Shown here: positions 11,356-23,148 of the stretch, piece by piece
Position numbering within the stretch: position 1 is the stretch's first letter
How the letters are laid out: each line of letters starts with the position of its first letter
Source: Rhinolophus ferrumequinum
Taxonomy: Eukaryota > Chordata > Mammalia > Chiroptera > Rhinolophidae
Reading direction: 5' to 3'
NCBI RefSeq assembly: GCF_004115265.2
Contig: NC_046306.1
Location: 11,731,324 to 11,795,323 of the forward strand
Length of the DNA stretch: 64,000 nt
Position numbers and translations under genes: made by a program
Notes under the pieces: model-generated
The model's input: only the letters and a program-made list of their open reading frames with translations
What the model was told of the DNA's origin: nothing
The model's database searches: none

Positions 11356-11934
11356 ATCGGGGATGATTTTTAGCCATTTCCCCATCTCAAAACAACAGGG
11401 TGGCAGTAACATTCTACGCCCACAGACTGTAAAATGCAATGACTCTAATAGTCTACGGACCTCTGATTCTGATTCTAGAGCTGAGGGCTTGCCACTTCCT
11501 CTTCCTGTTTGGTCTTATGGCTCTGAATCCTCTACCCAGAAACTCCCCCTCAACAAAGCTGATTCTATTTTGGTGATTCAGAAGCCCCCTCCGGATGGTG
11601 TGGGCCTTGGAGTCAGCCCATCCTTATTTAGGCAGAAGTAAGAAAAGCCAAAATACCGTCTGCCCCTTCTCTTCCTATGCTCCCATCCTCCCAAATCTTA
11701 CATTTACCGGAGGCCTTTGGAAATAACCAATCAGCTTCTACTGCCAGTGCAGAAACTGGGCAAATGCTAGTGTCTTCCAGGACTGCTCCCCTCTGACCAG
11801 CACAACACCCTGAAATTTCCTGTGTGATGGGAGCCTGATCAGGGATCTTGCCCCGTGGGCTTCACAGAGGCCTGCACAGTCAAGTCTGAGCAGCCTGGGC
11901 ACACTCAGGCAGAGCCATCAGCCCAGGGCAGGAG
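11356..11934. other. Intergenic, no recognised feature
   Basis: Sequence between SLC13A3 and OCSTAMP with no exon or repeat that I can name. Confidence 0.5.
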
Positions 11935-12110
11935 CATTTATTTATTGTTTATTGGGCACCCTATATATATTATCTCATTGAATCCTCAGACAACCCTAAG
12001 AAGTAGGTACTAGTACTCTCATCATAGCAGAGTCCACACAAGTTCAGAGAGGGACAGTGTCTTGCCCAAGGTCACACAGCACACACAGTAAGTGGAAAAT
12101 CAGGTAACAT
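11935..12110 (-). repeat. MIR SINE
   Basis: TATCTCATTGAATCCTCAGA, AGTTCAGAGAGGGACAGTGT and CTTGCCCAAGGTCACACAGC are antisense MIR. Confidence 0.85.
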
Positions 12111-12844
12111 TGGGCCTTATTTTCAGGGGGCTCCAACCCTTAGCTGGAGCAGAGTAGAAGCTGCCTTTTGTGAAGGGGTCTACACATGGCCATGCACCTC
12201 TGTTTCCATCTGGACTGCTGTGCTCTTAACCTTAGCTGGCCAGCCCCACGGGCATGTGCATTTCCTGCTCCTGGTCTACTTGGCGTGCCCAGTTCTTTGC
12301 AGACGTGGCACCTGGCCTGGCTTCCTGGAGGGGCTTGTGATCTGGGAATGGTGTTAGGCCTGCTGAGGGCCACAGGTGTCTCATTCAATTGTGTGACTAT
12401 GAGATTGACACTTCCCCTTTCTGGGCCACAGGACACCCTTTTTTAGGCCTGGGCAAGTGACCCAGGCAACATGTCCTTATAAGGGAAAATGACATGGAGT
12501 CTGGTATTGCACTTAAGTGTGCACCCCTAACTGGCCCATCCTGCAGGGTGGAGGGCTGGGTTCACAGGAGAGGCCTCCTGGAAGAGGCAGTCCTACTAGC
12601 AGTGATGGGGTGCAGAGATGCTGGGGGAGAAGTGTCTGCTTTCTAGGTAGGGACTGGCATTCAGAACAGCCTAGAAATGTACCTGCGGGGAAATGACTGC
12701 AGCCGAGTGTATGCAGGGAATACCTGTATTATTGAGTGCCTACTACGTGCAGTGCCTACTATGTGCAGTGCCAGAAGCATGAGTCTTGTGAATTCTTCCC
12801 TCCACATCAGTAGAGCACAGTGGAAGACCAGTCAACTCGAGCAG

Positions 12845-13060
12845 GGCTGTTGGGTATAAATCCTGGCTCTGCCTCTTACTAGCTGAATGGCTTGGTTAAG
12901 GGACTTAACTCTCTGGGTCTCAGTTTTCTGAACTGAAGAATAGAAATGATAATAGTCTCTACCACAAAGGGTTATTGAATGTAAAGATGCAGTGAATTTG
13001 AATAGAAACTGTTTCGAAGCGTGTCTGATACATAGCAATAAATGTTAACTGTTATCATGA
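12845..13060 (+). repeat. MIR SINE
   Basis: TCCTGGCTCTGCCTCTTACT, CTCTGGGTCTCAGTTTTCTG and the 3' part with ATACATAGCAATAAATG are MIR in sense. Confidence 0.85.
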
Positions 13061-13074
13061 TTACTCTCTTTTAA

Positions 13075-13180
13075 GAGGAGGAAACTGAGACTGAGAGAGA
13101 GATGAGGTCACCTGCCCGAGGTGACCAAGATTACACAGCTAGGGAGGGACAGAACTGTGCTTTGAAGCCAAGTCCACATT
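13075..13180 (-). repeat. MIR SINE
   Basis: AGGAGGAAACTGAGACTGAG with GAGGTGACCAAGATTACACA and GCTAGGGAGGGACAGAACTG is antisense MIR, adjacent to the sense copy just upstream. Confidence 0.75.
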
Positions 13181-13384
13181 GGGCTAATGGCAGGAAGGGA
13201 GGTGGAGAGAAAGACCTGAGCCACTGATGGTTGGAGGAGAGTCTTAGCAGAGGTCCAGCTGTCTCCCGTGGGAACCCATCCCCTAAGAGTTGGGATCAGG
13301 CTGCCCCTGCAGCACACAATTGTGGAGGGTGAGGGAAAAGGGAAACCCACTGGAGTTCTAGTGCTACACTACCAATAATGAGCC

Positions 13385-13440
13385 ATATGGTTTTCATGAG
13401 CCTCAGTTTCCTCCTCTGTGAAATGGGACTAATTCCACCC
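13385..13440 (+). repeat. MIR SINE core
   Basis: GAGCCTCAGTTTCCTCCTCT followed by GTGAAATGGGACTAA is the conserved MIR 3' core. Confidence 0.65.
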
Positions 13441-13729
13441 CTAATATCAGGCTTAGAGACTTTACTTGGAAAAGGCTCTTTCTCTCTGTCTCCTCCCACA
13501 CCTCCCACCCACTCCTGCCAGCCTGAAGAGGATGAGGCAGCTTGCCCAACCCCTTGGGAGGTGGGTCCAGGCAGGGCGGGACAAGGCGATCAGGAGGGCT
13601 TAATTAAGAGCAGAAAAGCAGAAGTGACAGGGTTTCCCAAGTCCTAGAGGACACAATTTCCCCCATTTCCTTTCCACCTGCCATCGCTGCCTAAGACTGC
13701 CTGCCTGGATCTGCTGCTATTCAGGAAGC

Positions 13730-13773
13730 ATGAGGGCCGTCTGGAGGACAGCTGAGTACCTCATCAGGACCGG
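13730..13773 (+). CDS. OCSTAMP: OCSTAMP coding exon 1
   Basis: ATG then 14 codons (MRAVWRTAEYLIRT) plus GG, with donor GTAGGT at 13774. The human exon as I recall reads MPGHPGAAEQLVKTG, aligned residue for residue at the end. The phase matches exon 2 exactly, which supports this start over any ATG upstream of the exon 2 acceptor. Confidence 0.82.
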
Positions 13774-16700
13774 GTAGGTCTGGGGACCTTGGACACTGGG
13801 GGCCACAGGCAAGAAAACAGTCAGGCACCATGGGGATGAACAGAGTTCTCAAGCTCTGCCATTCCCTGGCTGCAGAGGATTTCCCTGACTTTGGGTAAAT
13901 CTTCACCTCTTTGAGCCTCAGTTTCCCCATCTGTAAAATGAGAAGAAGAATAATGTCTGCAAGACTGTTGTGAGAATTGAATGAGCAAATGCATGCACAG
14001 GACTTGCTACTGTGCTTGGCTCAGAGTAAGCTCTTAATAAACGGCAGCTAAAATCCTTATCATTGACAACACTTAGCACAAGCCTTGGTATCCAAATGAC
14101 CTAGAACTGGTTTTCCTTTCCAATATTGTTCATATTAACTATTATTTTAATAGCTACCATGTTCTGAATACCAATTATACAGTAGGAGGGGGTTTAGTCC
14201 CAAATTAAAAGGCCTTCAGGGGCTAGGAAGGCCGTATTTCATTATCTCTAATGTCAAGTGGGCCCTCCATACTGCCCACCACGCGTGTCATCTCCCCAGT
14301 TCATTTACTTGCCCAGACAACTATTTTACACCTTCTCTTTTATCGTCAAGCTTCCATCACCTCCTCCAGCATCCTCTCCATCAGTGCCGACCTCGCTTCC
14401 TGCTATCCTGAGCAAACAGAAGCAAGCATGCTACAGTCAACAAATATTTATGGAACACCCACTACCTGGCAGATGCAATTCTAGGGACCTATCAGTGATC
14501 AAAAGAGACCAAGTCCCTGCCTGGAGGATGCGCTAATGACAGATATAATAGCTGACACGGTACTTACTATGTGCCAGACACAACATGACCCTATGAGGTA
14601 CTGCTTTTATTGCACCATTTGACAGATGAGAAAACTGAGGCACAGAGAGGTTAAGAAACCTGACCAAGATCACACAGATGGTGAGTGGTGCTGTGGGGAT
14701 TTGAAGCCAGGCAGTCTAGAATCATGCTCTTAACCATTGCTGTGTTCTGTATATCAGATGATGCTGATACGTAAGCGCCCACACATGGCCTGTCCATTCA
14801 CCATCATCTGTACCCATTTCCTCTGCCTTCCCACCTGCTATTAAGCATGAACGGCCCTTGTGTCTTTCTAAGACCCACCCCACTTTTCGTATTCTCAGTC
14901 TCACACCCTGCCACCCACCAGAGATCACTCCAGCGAGCCTCCCCTTCATCAATGTCCCCCTCTTGATTGGATCTCCCACCTGCAGATCTACTGGCATTTC
15001 CTCCATCTTAAATGAACTCTCTTTGTCCCATTTTCCCCATCAGCTACTGCTCCATTTCTCTGCACCTTTACCGCAAAAAAAGACTTGAAATAGTTGTCTG
15101 CCCTTGTGTCTCACGTTCTTCTCCTGCAGTTTTTCCTGGGCCCACTCTAGTTAGGTTTTGGTCACCAAGCTGCCCTTATCCAAGTCACCAGTGACCTCCA
15201 CGTGGCTAAATCCAACGCTCATTGCTCAGTCCTCATCTTTCTTGACCCATCAGCAGCATTGGACATATTTGATCACTCCCTTCTTCTTGAAACATTTTAT
15301 TTACTTGGCTTCCCAAGCACCACATTGCTTGATTTCTTGGTCTCCTTTGCTGGTTCCTCCTCATCTCTCAACCTGTTAACGCTGAAGTGTGAGGGTTCAG
15401 TCCTTGGATCGCTTTCCCCCCAGTCAACACCCGGCCTTGTTCTGCTCCATGACTTTAAATGCCATCTATAAACCAACGACACCCAATTCTTTATCTCTGG
15501 CCTGATCGCCCTTCTTAATTCCAGATTCGTGTTTCCAACCACATATTCAACAGCTCCACTGAATGGCTAAATTGGCACCTCAAATGTAAGACTTCTGACT
15601 GAAGGACTGCACTCCCCGTCCACTCAAACCTGCTTCAACCACAGGATTTTCCATATGAGCTACAACATCTCCATGTTTTCAGTTGCTCAGGCACCGAAAC
15701 TCCTGGCCATCCCTGACACTCCTTTTTCTCTCACACCCACAGCCAATCAGTCTGTCCGTCTTGTTGGCTCTTCCAACAAAATGTATCTAGCATCCAACCT
15801 CTTCTTACCATTCTTCTGCATTCAGTCTTTAGTGTCAGCTCTAGGAGGGCAGGGATTCTTATCTGCTTTATGCATTCCTGTTTTTCCAATGGCTAGCACA
15901 TAGCAGTGGCTTAGTAAATATCTGTTGAATTAATAAATATAAGGAAAATGGAGTAGAAAAGCTCATCAGAGGTCAACAGATCCACTCTCCTTCCCCCAAT
16001 TATAGAGGAGACACTGAAGTCCATAAAGAAGGAATGTTCAGAGTCACACAGTGAGCCAGCCAAGTCTATGAATTCAAGGGAATAGTGTCTCTCTTTAGTT
16101 CTCTCTCTCTCTCTCATCTCTTTCATCTGTGCTTTTCTCCATAACTCTTTCATTCCCTTGGCCCAGCTGCTCTCACAAAATTGGAATTATGGATGCAAGC
16201 ATCCTAGACATTCACCCTCAAATCGTCAGGAACTACATGGACTAGACTCTTCCCTGACAACTCCAGTGAGAATAATCCTGAGGGAGGCTCTGATTGGTTC
16301 AGCTTAGGTCATGTGGGTTTGGGGTGGGTTCTCTGATTGGCCCACCTGGGAATAGTGTCCACCCCTGTGGCTAAAGGGGTGGAGACTGTTAGCAGCTGAA
16401 GGGTTTGTGGGGCAGGGCCATTGGGCAGACCCAACCCCCTACCCTCCTGATAGAGGATTCCCCAATTTCCTTGTGTGCAGGTGGAGATTCTGGCACGTGG
16501 GACTCTGCAAGGCCCTTGCCCTGCTGCAGGCTGCCTGGGTTGCCTTCTCTCAGCCTATCCCAGCCAACTGTGGCCAGCTGCTCACCCAGCTCCTCCTGTG
16601 TGGTTCCCTGGCTGTGGCTGGGGCATGTCTGGCTCACCACTGGCTGGTGTCCTCACTGTTTTATCCTCTGGGGCCCTCAGCCACGATAGCCACTGTCTGT

Positions 16701-19700
16701 GGCCTCCTGGTCTTCCTGGGCCTGGGCCTGGTGCCTCCTGCTCGCTGCCTGTTTGCACTCAGTGTGCCTACCCTGGGCACGGAGCAGGGCCGCCGCCTGC
16801 TGCTATCCTGGAGTACTGCCACCCTGGCTGTCACTGTGGTGCCCAATGTCTTGGCCAACATGGGTGCAGCTGGGCAGGTGCTGAGGTGTGTCACTGAGGG
16901 CTCCCTGGAGAGTCTGCTCAACACCACTCACCAGCTGCACACAGCATCCAGGGCTCTGAGTCCCACCAGCCCAGTGGGCAGCCAAGGCCTGACATTCCAG
17001 GTCCAGGGCAACGGCTCCATCTTCCGACTGCACATGCTCAGGGTCACTCAGCAGGTCCTGGAGGACTTCTCGGGCGTAGAGTCCCTGGCCCAGTTAGCAG
17101 CACTGGCGACCCAGCGGGTGGTCACAGGGCTCCTTATGCTGGGCCTCCTGGTGGACTCGGCCTGGTACCTCCACTGCTACCTGACTGACCTGTGCTTTGA
17201 TAACATCTATGCTACACGGCAGTTGGCTCATCAGCTGGAAGAGGCCCGGGCCACACACCTGCTGGCCTCCCCACCAGCCTGGCTGCTCCGGGCCACTTGG
17301 CCGAGGCTTTCCCAGGGGGAGCTGCTGAGCTGTCTCCTAAGGCTCGGGCCGCTCACCCTGCTCCTGATGGCCACGGCCGTGACGGTGGCCACGGACCACG
17401 TGGCCTTCCTCCTGGCACAGGCAGCCGTGGACTGGGCTCAGAAGCTGCCCGTTGTACCCATCACGCTCACGGTCAAATATGATGTAAGTGGGATGATGGG
17501 AAGGCAGACGTAGTCATTGCCTTGAGGGGCGGGGTAGGGTTCCTTACGTCCTCGGGTTGCACTTGAATTTTACTTACCTTCAAGTCCTAGCCCTGGGATA
17601 GGCTCTGGGACCCTGAGGCGTCCACAGATGGACTCATTGAATTCCCACCACAGCCTGACGCAGTGGCTTCTGTTTTCACCCCCTAGTTCAGGTGGAAATA
17701 CTGATATCCAGAGACCTGAAAACAATTCCCCCACCAAAGTCACTCTTTTCACACCTGGCAGCATGTCCTGGCCACCTTTTCCTCACTTGTACAAATCAGA
17801 TCAATCTTCCTTCCCCTGCAAGGTTATTGTGCATCTTAAAATGTGATAGTCTCTCCAAGTACCTACAGTAAGCCCCACGCCACACAGGACATGTTTAGGA
17901 AATACTGGCTGTTATTCATAGCTCCCACCTGTGAGGAGGACGGGAGGAGGGCTCGAGAATGGTCAAGATCAGGAGTTCACCAACTGCGGCCCACGGGCCA
18001 AGTCCTGCCAGCTTCCTGGCTTTGTAAATGAAGTTTTACATGCCATGTGTTGGTGTATTGTCTGTCCGTGGCTGCTCTCCAAAGGCAAGGTTGAGTAATG
18101 GCAACCGAGACTGTCCGGTCAGCAAAGCCTAAAATATTTACTATTGGAGTAGTTATACATAAAATATTTACTATCTATTTACTCTTGGATATATTTACTA
18201 TCTCATCAGGGTTTGTGGTTTTTGACATTTTCTTCGGCCACAGATCTTTTTATTTTTAACGGTGAGATCTCACGCAAAAGTCCTTGGCATAAAACATAAC
18301 GACATGTCATACCCTGAGCTAAAAATATTCTTAGCTAACATTTATTGAGAACTAATTTAATACTAGGAAGATGTTTTTCAAATTGCATAAAGTCAATTTA
18401 GGGGGTCATGGTCATCTCTTTTTTTAATGAAATAGAATAGACTAGAAATATATTAGAGTATACTGTAGGTGAGCAGGGCATGTATTGCTTTATGAAATTT
18501 TTCTTCGATCGCAATACAATCTATGCTTGGAAGGTGCTACATAATGCACTTCTTACCATAGGTCACAATAAAGAAATGTGGCAGGCCATGTCCCAAGTGT
18601 GTTACCTCGTTTACTGTATTTCAACAAACCTAAGAGGCCATTGATTGTAAGTCACCCTATCACTTCATGTCTCATTAGGAACGCAAATGCTGCCAATTAA
18701 ACCATGATACAATGCCTTCTTGTCATTTAGAACTTTCACTGTATTTACGTACAATAGTTCACTTACTATTTAACATAGATTTATTTTACCATATATTTTG
18801 TATGCACGGATAACAAGAAAAATAGCGAAGCTATTGTATGAAGGTTTTCCTAAAACGTCCTCCCACTCAAGCCTGACTCTTCTGAAGGAGTCTGGCTGAG
18901 TTGTTGGTATCTGTGGCTTTTCACCCAATATTGTTCTCTGTGCCTTAAAGAGCACTGATGAGACTCCACTATCATTTCCAGAATTTTCTTCCAAGCTGCA
19001 GATACCCACTCCACAGTTTGGATGCTGGCACCCTCTGATCCTCTCACAACGCTTGTATCGTCAGAACTGCTGAAAGCAGTTCCGAGTCCTATTGATTTGA
19101 AGACACATCCTGGTCTCAAGGTGTTCAAATGGGAAAAAAAAAAAAAGTGAATCCCAGAACTGATGAAATAAGATAACTCATTTAATTGTCACTGTGGTCC
19201 TGTCAGATAGGAATTACTGTCCTCACCATTTTACCAATGGAGACACGAAGGCTCAGAGAAGTTAGGGAACTTGCCCAAATTCATCCAACCTGTAAGTGGC
19301 AGAACCAGGGCTGCACTGTGACTTTTTGGGGTCTTGGGCATGTCCGCTTTCCTGGACTCCTTTCTCCATAAAAAGAAATGTTAATGATGACGTTGGTATA
19401 AACACAAATGCATTAATATTATGTCGTGAAACATAGTTCCAACTTAAAAGTTCCTGTTTAAATTCTGATTTTAAAAGAAAATGAAACATGTTCGTAGGCC
19501 CCTAAAAGTATTGTGGTGCCTAGGACTGTGCCTGATGGAGAAGTTGGCTCCTGGGCAGAACCAGGATCCAATCCAAGAAGTCTGGCTCCCAAGTTCAAAG
19601 GGTTAACCTCTGACCTGCCTGCCTGTCTAGACACCATTCTTCCTCACTCCATCATACTCCATGGAAATTGTAGAGCCTGAGAAGCGTAGTGGGACCCACC

Positions 19701-20577
19701 CTGGCTGGGGCTGACCCCTGGGTCGTCATATGTAACCCGTTGCGTGACCTTAGCTTCCCCATCTTAGACTGTGCTTGTTTGATGAAAAAGGCATCTGAAG
19801 CATTCACTAAGGGCTCAACAAAGAGTAAATGCCTCCTAAGCATTCACTTGTTTTCTTTAAATTAGAGTAATAATAAAATTACTCTTTAAAGAGTAAATTG
19901 TTTGAAGAGTGATATAAATTATTACTCTTCAAAGGGAGTAATAATAAACATGGCACTTGTACGGTGCTTTTTGTTTGGCAAAAACAACAGCCTGTTTCAG
20001 ACTTCTGATCTCATTTGATTCTCCTCAAACTCCAGAAGGCAAGGGTTACTTCTGTGCCCATTTTGTAGATGACAGAAGGTTAGATTCCTCCAGCCCTGCC
20101 AAGTGGCTGTAAGTGGTGAGGGACAGGGAATGGCTGGAGTGTCTGTCTGTTGACTTTGCCTTTTTCTCCTTTATGAAGGCTGCATACACCGTCCTGGGCT
20201 TCGTCCCCTTCCTCTTCAATCAGCCGCCTGTAGAGAACCCCTTCCTCTCCACTCACAATTCCTTCCAGTGGGAGCTCCGCTTTACCTCCCCAAGCTGCCC
20301 GCTGCTGCCCGCCCAACGCCCCCCCTTGGTTGCCCCCCTGGCGGCGGGGGTCCTGCAGCTCCTGGCTTGTTCCACGGTCCTCCTGGAGACCTATGCCCGC
20401 CGCCTTCGGCACACCATTGCAGCTTCCTTCTTCACGGCCCAGGAGGCAAGGAGGGTCCACCACCTTCATGCCCGGCTCCAGCGAAGATATGACAAGCACC
20501 GACGCCAGCAGCTGCCTCTGGGGACTTCTTCCTTCTCCCAACATCTGGGCCTACCAGCAAGCACCCAGCGTAGATAG
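13730..20577 (+). CDS. OCSTAMP: OCSTAMP, osteoclast stimulatory transmembrane protein
   Basis: A multipass membrane protein needed for fusion of osteoclast precursors and macrophage giant cells, related to DC-STAMP (family knowledge). Coding exons 13730-13773, 16481-17483 and 20179-20577 join to 1446 nt, 481 residues. The exon 1/2 junction makes a Gly codon so that TG-WRFWH reads like human TG-WRSWH; exon 2/3 joins in phase 0 (KYD-AAYTVLGF). Hydrophobic segments fall near residues 48-70, 80-102, 119-139, 227-247, 296-325 and 399-421, with sequons N162 and N192. The DC-STAMP-like half includes YLTDLCFDNIYATRQL and FFTAQEARRVHHLHARL. No frame break is present. The protein ends earlier than human OCSTAMP (about 566 residues from memory). 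SLC13A3 lies upstream on the same strand. Confidence 0.93.
13850..14045 (+). repeat. MIR SINE
   Basis: CTCTGCCATTCCCTGGCTGC, TTTGAGCCTCAGTTTCCCCA and AGTAAGCTCTTAATAAAC give a nearly complete sense MIR in OCSTAMP intron 1. Confidence 0.85.
14440..14745 (-). repeat. L2 tail piece and MIR SINE, antisense
   Basis: AACAAATATTTATGGAACAC at 14440 begins an antisense L2-type tail; from about 14535, ACTTACTATGTGCCAGACAC with GAGGCACAGAGAGGTTAAGA is antisense MIR. OCSTAMP intron 1. Confidence 0.8.
14800..15935 (+). mobile_element. L2 LINE ORF2 and 3' end
   Basis: Conserved L2 reverse-transcriptase phrases can be followed in order: GTCACCAGTGACCTCCACGT, CAGCAGCATTGGACATATTT, then AACGACACCCAATTCTTTAT, ending with a TAGCACATAGCAGTGGCTTA-type tail. 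It is decayed with several internal gaps; the open frames here are its remnants. Confidence 0.7.
15936..16480. other. End of OCSTAMP intron 1
   Basis: Contains a short CTCTCT tract near 16098 and an antisense MIR-like piece near 16005-16060. No exon signal is seen apart from the exon 2 acceptor. Confidence 0.5.
16481..17483 (+). CDS. OCSTAMP: OCSTAMP coding exon 2
   Basis: Acceptor TTCCTTGTGTGCAG, donor GAT/GTAAGTG. The exon encodes residues 16-349 and most of the membrane segments. The apparent open frame from 16407 through the acceptor is intronic, as is the run past the donor to 17513. Confidence 0.95.
17970..18150 (+). mobile_element. hAT-type MITE
   Basis: CACCAACTGCGGCCCACGGG, TTTGTAAATGAAGTTTTACA and CAAAGCCTAAAATATTTACT are a common mammalian nonautonomous hAT element. 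An antisense relative is at 28010-28190. OCSTAMP intron 2. Confidence 0.7.
18151..19160. other. OCSTAMP intron 2, no recognised feature
   Basis: AT-rich intronic sequence. Short antisense open frames at 18770-19128 have no family resemblance I can see. Confidence 0.5.
19160..19330 (-). repeat. MIR SINE
   Basis: CTCACCATTTTACCAATGGA, GAGACACGAAGGCTCAGAGA and ACTTGCCCAAATTCATCCAA are antisense MIR. Confidence 0.8.
19970..20080 (-). repeat. MIR SINE fragment
   Basis: CTGATCTCATTTGATTCTCC and CCCATTTTGTAGATGACAGA are antisense MIR phrases, about 100 bp before OCSTAMP exon 3. Confidence 0.6.
20179..20577 (+). CDS. OCSTAMP: OCSTAMP coding exon 3
   Basis: The acceptor follows a pyrimidine-rich TTTTTCTCCTTT tract and ends ATGAAG. 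The exon encodes residues 350-481, including the last membrane segment and a basic cytoplasmic tail (HARLQRRYDKHRRQQ). The stop TAG falls at 20575-20577. Confidence 0.92.
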   Translation, partial: AAYTVLGFVPFLFNQPPVENPFLSTHNSFQWELRFTSPSCPLLPAQRPPLVAPLAAGVLQLLACSTVLLETYARRLRHTIAASFFTAQEARRVHHLHARLQRRYDKHRRQQLPLGTSSFSQHLGLPASTQRR

Positions 20578-20649
20578 AGAGACCTACTGCATACTGAACA
20601 CTTAGAACCACAGAGAGACCTGGAGAAGAGGGGCACAGACCTGAGTCGT

Positions 20650-20800
20650 AACCTTGGCCCTTCTGCTGCCTCCCTGTGTGACCTTGGGTAGGTCACTACA
20701 CCTCTCTGAGCCTCAGTTTCTACATCTGCATAATGACTGCATAATAACAACGATGTGAGCTACTTTCCACACAGGAATGTGGTAAGAACGGGATGAGATG
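20650..20800 (+). repeat. MIR SINE in OCSTAMP 3' UTR
   Basis: CCCTGTGTGACCTTGGGTAG, CCTCTCTGAGCCTCAGTTTC and TACATCTGCATAATGAC form a sense MIR core just after the OCSTAMP stop. In human the same stretch appears to be translated as the protein tail (see findings). Confidence 0.85.
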
Positions 20801-21147
20801 TTGGACCTGAAAGGCCTCCATAAACAGAAAAGGTTAAGCAAGATGAAGATATGGAAGCGTGGAGATCCGTGATTGCGTGATCCGCTCGCTCTCGCCTCAC
20901 GGTTCCTCCAGGCCAGGGGGAGTCGCTGAAGGCTCTCACCTGCATTCACTGCTTTACCTCATTAGTGAATACTTCCCATCATGAAGGTGTGTAAGCGCTC
21001 CTGGAACTTACTTGTTTGCCTCTGAATCCTCTGAACTTATTGATAGTAATCCAAAATTGTCTTGATCTTATAAATACAGGTATTTATTAAATCTTAAATT
21101 AGATCACATTACTCCTTTGCTTCACATTCCTTTAGGGGCTTCAAATC

Positions 21148-21345
21148 TAGGGTTGCCAGGTTTAGCAAATGAAAATACAGGGCACCTGCTTCAATCTGAA
21201 TTTCAGATCAACAACAAATATGAGTTTCGTGTCCTTGGGACGTACTATACCTATGCTAAACATACTTAGACTGGCCTGTATTTGTTGTTTATTGGAAATT
21301 CAAAGTCCAGGTGAACCTGGACTTTATCTGGCAACTCTATCCCCA
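21148..21345. mobile_element. Palindromic MITE (MER53-like)
   Basis: CTAGGGTTGCCAGGTTTAGC at one end and the near-complement TTTATCTGGCAACTCTA at the other, with TGAATTTCAGATCAACAAC mirrored internally, form a long imperfect palindrome. A relative lies at 62295-62442. Family name is from memory. An AATAAA at 21356-21361 just beyond could serve OCSTAMP. Confidence 0.65.
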
Positions 21346-21361
21346 TCGAAGTTATAATAAA

Positions 21362-22200
21362 TCACAACCCTCTACTCTGTGGGCTTGGTGCTCCTTGTTT
21401 TTCCCTCTAGATCGTTCTGTCACCTGCTCCCTTTCACAGGGGTCTGACCTCTGTGAGTCTGTGAGTCGTAACACACCGGCTCCCTTGCCCTATGACAGCT
21501 GGACTTAGCCAATGGGAGGCACTGGCAGGTCAGCCAAAGGGGGAGGGGAGAGAGAGGTCGAGATACTGGTTTCTGTAGCCCTCTGGGCTGTTATTGGGCC
21601 CAAATCACATTCCATTACCTACAGCCACAGCTCCTGTCTGGCCAATGGCCCCTCTCCCACGGCTATAGTTCCCCTGGGTTCCAGAGGTGTAGCAATTTCC
21701 ACATAGGAGGAGTTAGTGGGCAGTTGCTTCACAGAATCCATGTCAGAATGAATCTGCTCTACTTAGGCCAGGAGCAGGATGGGTAAGCTATTGGGCCATC
21801 ATTCAATGGCTGACAATGACAGTTGTACAGGTTGGGCACTGCTCAATTCCAGTGAGCACCAGTCTAAATGGACAGATTCTCTGGAGTTGTGCAGTGTACA
21901 GCCTGTGTGAGTATATGAGGCAGACCTTAATGGGAGTGGGGTAGTTCCCCAAAGGAAAATTGAAGTGCTTGTTATCAGAAAAAGACAGTATGGATGTCAG
22001 GAGGATCATAACAAAACAAAACAAAAAACCCAACAACAGATGTCCACCACAGATGACCTGACCCAGATCAACAGTGGTGGGAGCCTTCTCCCTGGGCAAC
22101 AAAGTTCATCCTGGTCGTCAACGTCGGCTGCCCCGTGCTAACACTGTCCCCTACTGGCCACACTGGAAACTGCATTGTCCAATATCTGCTTGCGGATCTG
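21362..22200. other. Intergenic, no recognised feature
   Basis: Between OCSTAMP and the ZNF cluster. Repeat-like GC-moderate sequence near 21400-21720 could be an old element, but I cannot name it. No exon seen. Confidence 0.45.
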
Positions 22201-22325
22201 CCTTTTTACATTTTCTTCCTCTTCCCTAGCCTCCCTCCCTCCATCCCACATTTTCTCCTCTCTTCTCCCCTCCCCTCCCTTCTTTCCGCTCCCCTCCCTT
22301 TCTTCCTCTCCCTCCCTCTAGACTA
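22200..22325. repeat. Pyrimidine-rich tract
   Basis: A long CCCTCC/CTTCC-rich low-complexity tract; any open frame across it is compositional. Confidence 0.75.
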
Positions 22326-22711
22326 TCCTGACTAATTCATCATTTCTGGGAACCAGTCCCTGAGCTCCGTGCTGGCCAGGGTTGAGCCCTAGAATTGGGG
22401 ACCTGGGAAGCTATAGAACTCAGATCCCATCCCCCTCTCTATCACTTTCCCTGTTCCTCCACATCCTTGCAGTATTTTCCCCTCTTTTTTATAAAAACCA
22501 TTCTTTCAATAAATGTTCATTGGAGCACCACCTGCATGCTGCGATCAGCCTGAGATCACTCACTTTGCCCGAGATTCAGTGCATGGATTTCTTCTCTTCC
22601 AAGACCCACTTATGTCACATTGACCAAAGAACTCTGAAGAGAGATGTCCATACATATGTCAAAGTAACTATGAGGTCATAATTAATTTTATTCTAATAGA
22701 GCTCACAGGAA

Positions 22712-23148
22712 AATTATTGGTTGTCTCCCTAAAAGATGTAGACGTTTTAACCCTCAGTACCTGTGAAGGTGACCTCATTTGGAAATAAGTTCTTTGCAGA
22801 TGATCAAGTTAAGATGAAGTCACTTGGGAGGACCATAATCTATTACAACTGTGTCCTTACAAGCAAAAGGGGTGGAGGAATTTGGACACAGAGACAAAAC
22901 ACATACAAAGGGAAGATGCTGAGAAGACCAGGAAGAACACCATCTCCAAGCCAAGCAATGCCTGAGGCTACAAGGAGCTAGCAGAGAGGCTTGGAACAAA
23001 TCACCCTGCCAGCCTTCAGAAAACCAACCCTACTGACACGTTGGTTTCAGACTTCTAGCCTCCAGAACTGTGAGAGAATCAATTTCTGCTATTTAAGCAA
23101 CCCAGTCTGTGGTACTTTTTTACTGCAGTACTATCAAACTACTATGCA
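22712..23148 (+). mobile_element. MaLR (MLT1) solo LTR fossil
   Basis: Phrases in order: GTGACCTCATTTGGAAATAA, TCTTTGCAGATGATCAAGTT, GACTTCTAGCCTCCAGAACT, GTGAGAGAATCAATTTCTGC. It is an old MLT1-type ERVL-MaLR LTR in sense orientation with no internal region. Confidence 0.85.

Noticed and set aside
14858-15471. Several open frames between 14858 and 15471
   Set aside because: They lie in an L2 LINE and reflect its decayed reverse-transcriptase region.
16407-17513. OCSTAMP as a single-exon protein starting at 16407
   Set aside because: The first 25 codons are intronic: an acceptor at 16479-16480, the perfect phase match to exon 1 at 13730-13773 and the human N-terminus all favour the spliced form.
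20080-20544. 154-codon antisense open frame opposite OCSTAMP exon 3
   Set aside because: Shadow of the GC-rich sense exon, which has clear homology.
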